Assembly (NCBI GenBank): GCA_023424585.1 | Contig: JAFADT010000042.1 | Location: 1 to 6,814 of the forward strand | Direction: 5' to 3' | DNA from: Pseudomonadota bacterium | GTDB taxonomy: Bacteria; Myxococcota; Myxococcia; Myxococcales; Myxococcaceae | DNA: 6,814 nucleotides | Shown: in pieces, positions 1 to 5,155 of the stretch | Layout of the letters: every line of letters begins with the position of its first letter | How positions within the stretch are numbered: position 1 is the stretch's first letter | Made by a program: the position numbers and the translations under genes | Notes under the pieces: model-generated | Told to the model about the DNA's origin: nothing | The model's database searches: none | The model's input: only the letters and a program-made list of their open reading frames with translations

Positions 1-81
1 CACGTGGAGGGACACGCCGTCCAGCAGCGCCCGTCCTCGCGCCCGCACCGTCACCGCGTCCAGCGTCAGCCCGGCCGTCAT
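1..81 (-). CDS. ABC transporter ATP-binding protein, N-terminal fragment (runs off the window)
   Basis: Only the first 27 codons are visible, starting at the ATG at 81-79 and running off the left edge. The peptide begins MTAGLTLDAVTVRARGRALL and continues to DGVSLHV. This matches the usual first beta-strands of an importer ATPase (a 'L-x-v-r-x-g-r-x-L-L-d-g-V-S-l' pattern). The Walker A and B motifs would lie outside the window. The ATG overlaps the stop of the upstream substrate-binding protein gene as ATGA, a typical sign of translational coupling in one operon. By context it would be the BtuD/FhuC/HmuV-type ATPase that powers uptake of the ligand bound by that lipoprotein. A permease gene is not visible and may lie further left. 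The call rests on a short peptide plus operon logic. Confidence 0.62.
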   Translation of the reverse strand, partial: MTAGLTLDAVTVRARGRALLDGVSLHV

Positions 82-947
82 CGCGGAGGGGGCAGGGTGC
101 CCAGGGCGGCGCGGAGAAGCTCGACGACGTGGAGGATGGCGGGGCCGGTGGACTGCACGTCGGGCCCGATGACCAGCCGCACCCGGTCCTCCCGCGCCGC
201 GCGCAGGCCGGTGAGCTGCTTCCACGGGGAAAGGATCCGCGCCTGTTGCGAGGCGTCCAGCGCCGGCGCGTTGACGAGCACCAGCACCGCGTCCGGATCC
301 AGCGCGATGACGCCCTCCAGCGACAGGTTGGGAGGCCCCGTGACGTCCTCCGCCACGGCGTTGCGAGCCCCCGCCGCCTCCAGCGCGGCGCCGTGCAGCG
401 ACGCGCGCTTCATGTACCAGACCTCCGACAACGCGCCCCCCACGTCGCCCAGCACCAGCAACACGCGGGGGGCATCCCTGGGCGCGGGGCGCGACAGCGT
501 CTGCTGCAACTGCTCCGCGAGCGCGGTGGCCTGGGCTTCACGGCCGCTCAGCCGGCCCAGCTCCTTCACGCTGCCCACCACCTCTTGCAGCGACGTCCAC
601 GGCAGCACCTTCAGCGGCGCGAGCGCGGAGAGCGCCTCCGCCGGAGCCTGCTTCACCTGCTGATCCACGAGCAGCGTGGGCTTGAGCTTCGCGATCGCCT
701 CGAAGTTGGGCGCGAACGTGGTGCCCACCTTCGGCAGGGCGGGCGTGCCTTCGGGCAGGGCGGTGTAGTCGGACACGCCCACGACCTCCGCGCCCGCGTC
801 CAGGGCGAACAGCGTCTCCGTGACGGACGGGGACAACGAGACGATCCGCCGCGCCTGGGGCTCCGAAGTGGGAGGTGTCGAACGCTGACACCCCACCGCG
901 AGCGCGAGCACGACGCAGAGCAGGGAGGGGAGGCGGAAGAGACTCAT
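78..947 (-). CDS. BtuF-like ABC transporter substrate-binding lipoprotein (cobalamin or iron-chelate uptake)
   Basis: This 289-residue protein is a class III (helical-backbone) periplasmic binding protein of the BtuF/FepB/FhuD type. The N-terminus MSLFRLPSLLCVVLALAVGC is a lipoprotein signal with lipobox LAVGC (Cys20), so the protein should be membrane-anchored. The mature part opens with RIVSLSPSVTETLFALDAG at about 34-52, followed by VVGVSDY (55-61), the typical BtuF-type first lobe. The second lobe begins near RVLLVLGDVGG (161-171) and includes the 'L-E-x-V-I-A-L-D-P-D' stretch (210-219). I chose the ATG at 947 because it gives a clean signal peptide; an in-frame GTG at 977 would add ten residues in front of it. 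No strong Shine-Dalgarno precedes either start. The stop overlaps the following ATPase gene by 4 bases. The ligand cannot be read from sequence: cobalamin is the best family guess, and haem or a siderophore is possible. No cobalamin riboswitch fits in the 113-base leader. Confidence 0.85.
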   Translation of the reverse strand: MSLFRLPSLLCVVLALAVGCQRSTPPTSEPQARRIVSLSPSVTETLFALDAGAEVVGVSDYTALPEGTPALPKVGTTFAPNFEAIAKLKPTLLVDQQVKQAPAEALSALAPLKVLPWTSLQEVVGSVKELGRLSGREAQATALAEQLQQTLSRPAPRDAPRVLLVLGDVGGALSEVWYMKRASLHGAALEAAGARNAVAEDVTGPPNLSLEGVIALDPDAVLVLVNAPALDASQQARILSPWKQLTGLRAAREDRVRLVIGPDVQSTGPAILHVVELLRAALGTLPPPR

Positions 948-1060
948 GGGCGGGCCGACTTCTAGCACGTGCGTCACGGGCGGTGACCGGGAAGCGGTGT
1001 CTGGGTTTCGCTCCGGGGACGCGCATATCCTGGGAGCTCCTCACAGGGGGGATACAGGAC
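948..1060. promoter_or_regulatory. Divergent intergenic region with a GTCAC-N5-GTGAC dyad
   Basis: This 113-base region separates the divergent starts of the binding-protein gene (947, minus) and the deacetylase gene (1061, plus), so it should hold both promoters. A perfect 8-base palindrome GCACGTGC lies at 965-972. Directly beside it is the inverted repeat GTCAC (973-977), spacer GGGCG, GTGAC (983-987). Either could be a dimeric regulator's operator, but short GC-rich dyads are common at this base composition. A purine run AGGGGGGA at 1045-1052, 8 bases before the ATG at 1061, is the likely ribosome binding site of the deacetylase. I could not identify convincing -35/-10 hexamers. Confidence 0.35.
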
Positions 1061-2269
1061 ATGGCTTGGAAGAATGGGACTTCGCGCGCGCTTTGCGCGG
1101 CGGCGCTGCTTGGCACCTCCGCGGCGCTTGCCGCGTCGCCGTTCGCGGAAGGGATGATCTCCATCACGCTGGATGACGGCTGGAGCACGCAGTACACGCA
1201 GGCGCGGCCCGCGCTGAAGTCGCGGAACATCCCCGCCACGTACTACCTGGTCACCGACGCGGTGGCGCAGGGGTGGGGCGGCTACATGAGCCTCGCGCAG
1301 GTGCGGACGCTCGAGGCGGAGGGCAATGAGATCGCCAGCCACACGCGCACGCACGCGGACCTGACGACGCTGACGCCCGCGCAGCTGACGTCGGAGCTGC
1401 ACGACTCGCGCGCGTGGCTGGAGGCGAACGTGGGGGCGGCGTGCGGCAAGGACTTCGCTTCACCCTACGGCGCGTACAACGCGCCGGTGATGACGGCGCT
1501 GAAGGCGGAGTACGTCAGCCACCGCACCATCAACGCGGGCCGCAACTACCGCGACACGGTCATCTACGAGCTGCGCGCGAACGACGTGTCGAGCGCGGTG
1601 TCGGTGGTGACGGTGAAGGGGTGGATCAACCAGGCCATCGCGGAGAAGAGCTGGCTCATCATCCTCTTCCACGAGTTCAGCACCGGCACGCCCACGCGAG
1701 AGACGCAGTACCGGACGTCCAACTTCACGAACATCCTCGACTACGTGCAGTCGACGGGCATCCGCGCCGTGACGGTGGCGGAGGGCCTGGCTTTGACGGA
1801 GGGCCTCACGGAGGCGCTCCCGTCGGTGGGCACGGTCGTCTACGACGACGCGATGGGCAGCGGCTTCCAGGACTGGAGCTGGGCGACGCACGACCTGGAC
1901 CAGTCCGTCACGGTGCACTCCGGGTCCACGGCGGTCAGCTTCGAGCCGGATGACTGGGAGGCGCTGATGTTCCACCACACGGGGCTGGACCTGGCGCAGT
2001 ACCAGTCCATCGACCTCTGGGTGCACGGAGGCACGACGGGCGGGCAGCAGGTGCGGCTGGCGCTCTACAACGGCGGCACGCCGCTGGGCAGCATGAACCT
2101 GGAGACGGCGCTGGGGCACCCCATCGCGGCGGGCACCTGGCAGAAGGTCTCCATCCCGCTGAGCGCCCTGGGCGCGACGTCCGGCACGGTGGATGACCTC
2201 TACGTGATGGACGACTCGGGTTCGGATCAGGGCACGCTGTACGTGGACGACTTCGTGCTCGTGCCGTAG
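1061..2269 (+). CDS. Secreted polysaccharide deacetylase (CE4/NodB fold) with C-terminal beta-sandwich-like module
   Basis: This 402-residue exported enzyme is predicted to remove acetyl groups from a polysaccharide such as chitin oligomers, peptidoglycan or an acetylated exopolysaccharide. The signal peptide is MAWKNGTSRALCAAALLGTS and on to ALA, with cleavage near 24. The NodB domain spans about 30-245. Motif 1 is ITLDDGW, with Asp38 the likely base and Asp39 a metal ligand. Motif 2 is SHTRTHADL, with metal ligands His94 and His98. Motif 3 is FASPYGAYN (132-140) and the last motif is LIILFHEF with His204. The canonical Arg of motif 3 is replaced, as is usual in the 'LDDGW' subgroup. Residues 259-402 form a second domain, from VVYDDAMGSGFQDWSW to TLYVDDFVLVP, resembling the jelly-roll accessory modules found at the end of secreted glycoside hydrolases. 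The ATG at 1061 was chosen for its Shine-Dalgarno and signal peptide, although the frame stays open upstream to 875. The gene stands alone and converges on the GH16 gene. The exact substrate is unknown. Confidence 0.88.
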   Translation: MAWKNGTSRALCAAALLGTSAALAASPFAEGMISITLDDGWSTQYTQARPALKSRNIPATYYLVTDAVAQGWGGYMSLAQVRTLEAEGNEIASHTRTHADLTTLTPAQLTSELHDSRAWLEANVGAACGKDFASPYGAYNAPVMTALKAEYVSHRTINAGRNYRDTVIYELRANDVSSAVSVVTVKGWINQAIAEKSWLIILFHEFSTGTPTRETQYRTSNFTNILDYVQSTGIRAVTVAEGLALTEGLTEALPSVGTVVYDDAMGSGFQDWSWATHDLDQSVTVHSGSTAVSFEPDDWEALMFHHTGLDLAQYQSIDLWVHGGTTGGQQVRLALYNGGTPLGSMNLETALGHPIAAGTWQKVSIPLSALGATSGTVDDLYVMDDSGSDQGTLYVDDFVLVP

Positions 2270-2282
2270 GTGGGACGCCCGC

Positions 2283-2314
2283 CGCGCGCGCCGGTGTCCG
2301 CTCCGGCGCGCGCG
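2283..2314. terminator. Bidirectional hairpin terminator between convergent genes
   Basis: A perfect 12-bp stem (2283-2294 pairing with 2303-2314, core CGCGCGCCGG) closes an 8-base loop TGTCCGCT. It sits 13 bases after the deacetylase stop and 16 bases beyond the GH16 stop, in the 61-base convergent gap. There is no T-run on either side, so it is not a textbook intrinsic terminator. Its position and stability still make it the best candidate for ending both transcripts. Confidence 0.65.
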
Positions 2315-2330
2315 TGAAGACAGCCGTGGC

Positions 2331-3689
2331 CTACAGCTTGATCAGCTCCACGTCGTCCATGTGGATGAAGTTGGAGCCGTTGTGGGCCGGTGACTTGCTG
2401 TGCAGGCCGAACTCCAGGTAGCCGTTGGTGACGTTGATGGCGGGCGTCTCCAGCAGGGTGTAGTTGCCGTAGGTGCCCAGGTTGGTGATGGCCGGCGCGC
2501 AGTCACCGCAGGCCTTCACCTGGAAGCGCGCGAAGTCGAACGTGCCGCCCTTGCGGAACCAGGCGCGCAGCTTGTAGTTGCCGGCCGCGAGGCCCGACTT
2601 CGTCTGGTACGTCCACGCCTCGTAGGGCGCCGCCGACGTCCAGTGCGTCAGGTGGAAGCTGCCCGAGTGCCCGCCGTTGTACGTCTCCGAGTACGCCGCC
2701 GCCCCCGTGCCGTTCGGGCTCCAGGTGGTCCAGCCCGTCATGCCGTTCTCGAAGCCCGGGTTGGTGAGCCCCAGCGACTGCGAGCCGCCCGGCTGGTACC
2801 AGCGCACCCACTCCACCTCCATCGTCTTCTTCGCGCCCCAGGCCAGGTCGATGGACGCCGGCGCCGGGTTCCCGTACCAGACGCCGCCCAGCGCCAGGTT
2901 CAGGATGAGGTAGTGGTTCTGCTGGAACTCGGACTCGTTGTGGTTGAACGTCGCGGTGGAGACGAAGTCCTTGTCCAGGCGGAACACGATGGTGTTCGCC
3001 GTCCACTCCACTTCATACGTGTGGAAGTCCTGCGACAGGTCCACGCCGCGGCTCGCGCCCGTGCCCCAGTCCGCGTTGCCGCCGTTGTGCCAGTGCAGCG
3101 CGGACTTCATCCACGTGGGCTCCGTGGACTTCCACTCCAGGATGTCGATCTCCCCCGCGGCCGGCCAGCCCGCGCTCTGGATGTTCGAGCCCAGCGTCCA
3201 GAACGCCGGCCACATGCCGTAGCCCGGAGGGACCTTGATGCTCGCGACGATCTTTCCGTAGCGCCCCTCCACCTTGCCCTTGGTGTGGATGCGGCCGGAG
3301 TAGAACGACCGGTATTGCCCCGGGCAGCGCGAGTCCGTGGGGTTGTCCGCCGTGCGCTCCGCCGAGATGATCAGCTTGCCGTTGGCCACCGCCACGTTCT
3401 GCGCGCGCGGGAACTCCAGCTCGCCCGTGCCGAAGTTGCAGTTGTTGGTCACCGGATCCCAGTTGCTCGTCAGCACGTTCCATGCGGCCGTGTTCAGCGC
3501 CGAGCCCGTGAAGTCGTCCTGCCACGCCAGCGACCATCCCGCGCCCGGGTCGTAGGCGCGCTCGCCCTGCTGCGTCTGCCCGTAGCCCTCCGCCTCCACC
3601 GGGGCGGCGGGTTCCGGCTCCGGAGCGCATCCGGAGAAGGTGCTCAGGAGTCCTGCGGCGACAAGGCCTGCTCGAAGGGGGCGGTGCAT
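2331..3689 (-). CDS. GH16 endo-beta-glucanase (laminarinase-type) lipoprotein with C-terminal carbohydrate-binding-like module
   Basis: This 452-residue exported glycoside hydrolase should cleave internal beta-1,3 (or mixed-linkage) glucan bonds with retention. The signal MHRPLRAGLVAAGLLSTFSG precedes Cys21, a slightly atypical lipobox (FSGC), so surface anchoring is likely. A Pro/Glu-rich linker leads into the GH16 domain, about 50-300. The catalytic signature is GEIDILEW, with nucleophile Glu180, Asp182 and acid/base Glu185. This E-x-D-x-x-E form with the extra residue is typical of laminarinase-type members rather than lichenases. The preceding GYGMWPAFWTLGS (156-168) and YLILNLALGG (260-269) are also typical. 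Residues 308-452 (LTNPGFENGMTGWTTW to FIHMDDVELIKL) form a galactose-binding-like jelly roll, probably a CBM. I chose the ATG at 3689 for its signal peptide and the GGAG at 3695-3698. A GTG at 3773 in the same frame would bury the signal. Fungal or algal beta-glucan is the likely substrate, but agarose or other galactans cannot be excluded. Confidence 0.9.
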   Translation of the reverse strand: MHRPLRAGLVAAGLLSTFSGCAPEPEPAAPVEAEGYGQTQQGERAYDPGAGWSLAWQDDFTGSALNTAAWNVLTSNWDPVTNNCNFGTGELEFPRAQNVAVANGKLIISAERTADNPTDSRCPGQYRSFYSGRIHTKGKVEGRYGKIVASIKVPPGYGMWPAFWTLGSNIQSAGWPAAGEIDILEWKSTEPTWMKSALHWHNGGNADWGTGASRGVDLSQDFHTYEVEWTANTIVFRLDKDFVSTATFNHNESEFQQNHYLILNLALGGVWYGNPAPASIDLAWGAKKTMEVEWVRWYQPGGSQSLGLTNPGFENGMTGWTTWSPNGTGAAAYSETYNGGHSGSFHLTHWTSAAPYEAWTYQTKSGLAAGNYKLRAWFRKGGTFDFARFQVKACGDCAPAITNLGTYGNYTLLETPAINVTNGYLEFGLHSKSPAHNGSNFIHMDDVELIKL

Positions 3690-3691
3690 GA

Positions 3692-3714
3692 ATGCTCCGG
3701 GGTAGGGGGAGCAT
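3692..3714 (-). promoter_or_regulatory. Inverted repeat enclosing the GH16 Shine-Dalgarno
   Basis: In the mRNA, ATGCTCC (3714-3708) can pair perfectly with GGAGCAT (3698-3692) across a 9-base loop. The second arm contains the GGAG ribosome binding site that lies 5 bases before the ATG at 3689. The folded form would hide the site, allowing translational control or simply reducing expression. The 7-bp stem is short; I saw no riboswitch aptamer around it. Confidence 0.35.
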
Positions 3715-3765
3715 CCATATTTGCCGGTTTTGACTCGTCTAACCAGGAAGTCTGGAATGATCAGC

Positions 3766-3810
3766 CGAGCCACTGGGGATTCTGGACGGTCCCGTCGAAG
3801 TGGTGGCTCG
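3766..3810. repeat. 45-bp imperfect dyad between the GH16 gene and the first IS
   Basis: The outer arms CGAGCCAC (3766-3773) and GTGGCTCG (3803-3810) are perfect inverses, and the centre GGAC-G-GTCC (3784-3792) is symmetric about the same base, 3788. In total 13 of 22 positions pair. It lies 10 bases from the tip of the first IS. It could be a regulator site, a REP-like remnant or the scar of an older element. No second copy is visible in the window. The remaining bases of 3690-3820 hold an A/T-richer pocket around 3715-3740 that may contain the GH16 promoter, but no clear -35/-10 pair. Confidence 0.4.
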
Positions 3811-3820
3811 TCTTGTACTT

Positions 3821-3845
3821 TGAGCTTGCCCGGGTTTGGTGGACA
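3821..3845 (+). repeat. Terminal inverted repeat of first IS (orfB-distal end)
   Basis: Reads inward TGAGCTTGCCCGGGTTTGGT followed by GGACA. It matches the opposite end at 22 of 25 positions and begins with the TG dinucleotide expected of IS3 tips. It lies 6 bases beyond the orfB stop. Confidence 0.9.
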
Positions 3846-3851
3846 GGTGGG

Positions 3852-4727
3852 TTAAGCCGCCAGTGACACCTGTGAGGCGGTCTTCTCGAACTCGACGGGG
3901 CTGACGTAGCCGAGCGCGGAGTGCCGCCGCTGGCGGTTGTAGAACACCTCAATGAACTCGAACAAGGCAGCCTTCGCGGACTCACGCGTCGGGAAGTCTC
4001 TGTCGTGCACGAGCTCCGTCTTCAGCGTGGAGAAGAAACTCTCCACCACGGCGTTGTCCCAGCAGTTGCCCTTGCGGCTCATGCTGCACCTGATGCCACG
4101 GGCCGCCAGCGCCCGTTGGTAGTCCGCACAGGCATATTGGCTGCCGCGGTCCGAGTGATGCACCAGTCCCGCGGGGGGACGGCGGCTCTTGAGCGCCATG
4201 TCGAGGGCCGAGAGCACCAGGTGCCTGTCGATGCGGGAGTCCATGGCCCAGCCGATGACGCGCCGGCTGAAGAGGTCCAGCACCACCGCCAGGTACAGCC
4301 AGCCTTCGCGCGTGGGCACGTAGGTGATGTCGGTTGCCCAGGCCCGGTCGGGCGCGGGAGGATTGAAGTCTCGCGCCAGGACGTTGGGAGCCACCGGCAG
4401 GCCGTGCTTCGAGTCCGTGGTGTGCACGAATCTTCGGCGCCTGCGAGCGCGCAGTCCCGCCCGACGCATCAGCCGGGCCACGCGGTGGCGACCCACCCTC
4501 TGCCCCTGGGCCTTCAGCTCGGCCCGGACTCGCGGACTGCCGTAGGTGCGACGGCTGCTCTCATGCACCTGCCGGATTCTCTCCACCAGCGCCGCATCCG
4601 CCTTCTGGCGGGCCGACGTCTCCCGCCCCTCCCAGGCGTAGTAGCCCGCACGGGACACCTCCAGCACTCGGCACAGCATCGCCACCGGGTAGTTCGCCTT
4701 CTCCTCCTGGATGGCCGTGAATCTCAC
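3852..4727 (-). CDS. IS3-family transposase OrfB (DDE catalytic subunit)
   Basis: This 291-residue protein carries the catalytic half of the transposase. An N-terminal HTH_21-type region covers about 45-98 (RIRQVHESSRRTYGSPRVRA, then an Arg-rich stretch at 88-99). The integrase-like core (rve) follows, with the triad Asp133 (WATDITY), Asp193 (HHSDRGSQY) and Glu229 (NAVVESFFSTLK). The last two are separated by 35 residues, the classic DD(35)E. The C-terminus has the conserved FYNRQRRHSALGYVSPVEFE. The start is GTG at 4727-4725, overlapping the orfA stop as GTGA. It is preceded by AAGGAG (4738-4733) at a 5-base spacing, so OrfB can be made on its own. Frameshifting at 4757-4763 would instead give an OrfAB fusion of about 393 residues, the form that normally acts as the transposase. 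All catalytic residues are present. Confidence 0.94.
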   Translation of the reverse strand: MRFTAIQEEKANYPVAMLCRVLEVSRAGYYAWEGRETSARQKADAALVERIRQVHESSRRTYGSPRVRAELKAQGQRVGRHRVARLMRRAGLRARRRRRFVHTTDSKHGLPVAPNVLARDFNPPAPDRAWATDITYVPTREGWLYLAVVLDLFSRRVIGWAMDSRIDRHLVLSALDMALKSRRPPAGLVHHSDRGSQYACADYQRALAARGIRCSMSRKGNCWDNAVVESFFSTLKTELVHDRDFPTRESAKAALFEFIEVFYNRQRRHSALGYVSPVEFEKTASQVSLAA

Positions 4728-5032
4728 GTGCTCTCCTTGGCGAAGAAGGCCGCCGCGTTTTTTAGGATTTCTCGCTCCATCCTCAACTGGCGCACCTCGC
4801 GGCGCAGTTGCGTCAGCTCCTCCTTCTCCCCCCTCGTCAGCGCTCCCGGGCTCCCCTGGCCCACATCCGTTCGGGCTTGTCTCACCCAGGTCTCCAGCGC
4901 GCTGCGCGTCAGGTCCAGGTCCTTGGCCACCTGCGCCCGGGACTTGCCCTCCTCCAGCACCAGCTTCACTGCCCGGGACTTGAACTCCGGCGTGTACTTC
5001 CTGCGCTCTCTTCTTGGCATCGTCGTGGACAT
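4724..5032 (-). CDS. IS3-family transposase OrfA (DNA-binding subunit)
   Basis: This 102-residue protein has an HTH_Tnp_1-type helix-turn-helix at about 14-52 (YTPEFKSRAVKLVLEEGKSR and on to SALETWVRQA). A leucine-zipper-like coil follows at about 68-95 (LTQLRREVRQLRMEREIL), which in this family mediates multimerisation of OrfA and OrfAB. The ATG at 5032 was chosen because AGAGGTGA (5047-5040) lies 7 bases upstream. The frame stays open further upstream to 5134, but that extension crosses the terminal repeat and leaves the element. The fifth codon is also ATG (5020). In IS3 elements OrfA binds the ends and acts as a regulator of transposition. The C-terminal KNAAAFFAKEST is where the frame shifts into orfB. 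Confidence 0.92.
   Translation of the reverse strand: MSTTMPRRERRKYTPEFKSRAVKLVLEEGKSRAQVAKDLDLTRSALETWVRQARTDVGQGSPGALTRGEKEELTQLRREVRQLRMEREILKNAAAFFAKEST
4757..4763 (-). promoter_or_regulatory. Programmed -1 frameshift site A AAA AAC
   Basis: In the orfA frame the codons are CTA AAA AAC, giving the canonical slippery heptamer A AAA AAC. After a -1 slip the reading continues CGC GGC GGC CTT ... without any stop into orfB, adding RGGLLRQGEH before the orfB start codon. A Shine-Dalgarno-like GGAG (4778-4775) lies 11 bases before the heptamer. That distance is close to the one at which such elements stimulate -1 shifting in dnaX-type sites. I see only a weak downstream stem. Confidence 0.85.
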
Positions 5033-5054
5033 CCTTCGGTCACCTCTTCTCTGG

Positions 5055-5079
5055 TGTCCACAAAACCCGGGGAGGCTCA
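5055..5079 (-). repeat. Terminal inverted repeat of first IS (orfA-proximal end)
   Basis: On the minus strand it reads inward TGAGCCTCCCCGGGTTTTGT followed by GGACA. It mismatches the other end at repeat positions 6, 8 and 18 only. The orfA ribosome binding site begins 7 bases inside it. Confidence 0.9.
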
Positions 5080-5128
5080 GGTTCCAACCTGTCCGGCAGT
5101 TGGACCGGTTCATGGCGGGTCCGGTGAG
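5080..5128. other. 49-bp spacer between the two insertion sequences
   Basis: This is the only host or older DNA between the elements. It contains a small palindrome at its left end (AGGTTCCAACCT, 5079-5090) and two near-repeats of GGACCGG/GGTCCGG. No coding sequence, and no similarity by eye to the sequence left of the first IS. It is too short to identify. Confidence 0.6.
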
Positions 5129-5146
5129 TGTCAACGTAGATGACGC
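5129..5146 (+). repeat. Terminal inverted repeat of second IS (orfB-distal end)
   Basis: Reads inward TGTCAACGTAGATGACGC. It differs from the opposite end at repeat positions 3, 6, 12 and 15. It lies 9 bases beyond the orfB stop. Confidence 0.78.
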
Positions 5147-5155
5147 GTGAAAGGA

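Larger units (their letters stand above)
3821..5079 (-). mobile_element. Complete IS3-family insertion sequence, 1259 bp
   Basis: Both ends are readable. They are 25-bp terminal inverted repeats with TG...CA tips (3821-3845 and 5055-5079) that differ at only 3 positions. Inside are orfA (5032-4724) and orfB (4727-3852) in the standard IS3 arrangement, with orfB in the -1 frame and a slippery heptamer at 4763-4757. Size, tips, two-ORF layout and the DD(35)E catalytic domain are all typical of IS3. Both ORFs are intact, so the element may be active. The immediate flanks are CTT on the left and GGT on the right, so no 3-base target duplication is present, nor a perfect 4- or 5-base one. Confidence 0.93.

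Noticed and set aside
129..965. Long open frame on the plus strand opposite the binding-protein gene
   Set aside because: Its Arg/His/Gln-rich translation is a typical antisense shadow in GC-rich DNA; the minus-strand frame has a signal peptide and family motifs.
875..1060. N-terminal extension of the deacetylase from 875
   Set aside because: Arg-rich, overlaps the divergent binding-protein gene and buries the signal peptide; the ATG at 1061 has a Shine-Dalgarno.
948..1060. Cobalamin riboswitch in the leader of the binding-protein gene
   Set aside because: The leader is too short and I see no B12-box-like core.
3690..3773. N-terminal extension of the GH16 protein from a GTG at 3773
   Set aside because: It would place 28 residues before a clear lipoprotein signal, and the ATG at 3689 has its own GGAG.
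3758..3775. Sigma-54-like promoter (GTGGCTCGGCTGATC on the minus strand) upstream of the GH16 gene
   Set aside because: The GG element is present but the required GC at the -12 position is missing (CA instead).
2400..3866. 488-codon plus-strand open frame opposite the GH16 gene
   Set aside because: Low-complexity Arg/Val/Ala translation, no domain, and it runs into the IS end; the GH16 frame explains the region.
5033..5134. N-terminal extension of the first IS OrfA from 5134
   Set aside because: It crosses the terminal inverted repeat and starts outside the element; 5032 has AGAGGTGA upstream.
3921..5150. 409-codon plus-strand open frame across the first IS
   Set aside because: It is an antisense shadow of orfA and orfB, with no domain and a composition matching reverse-complemented coding DNA.
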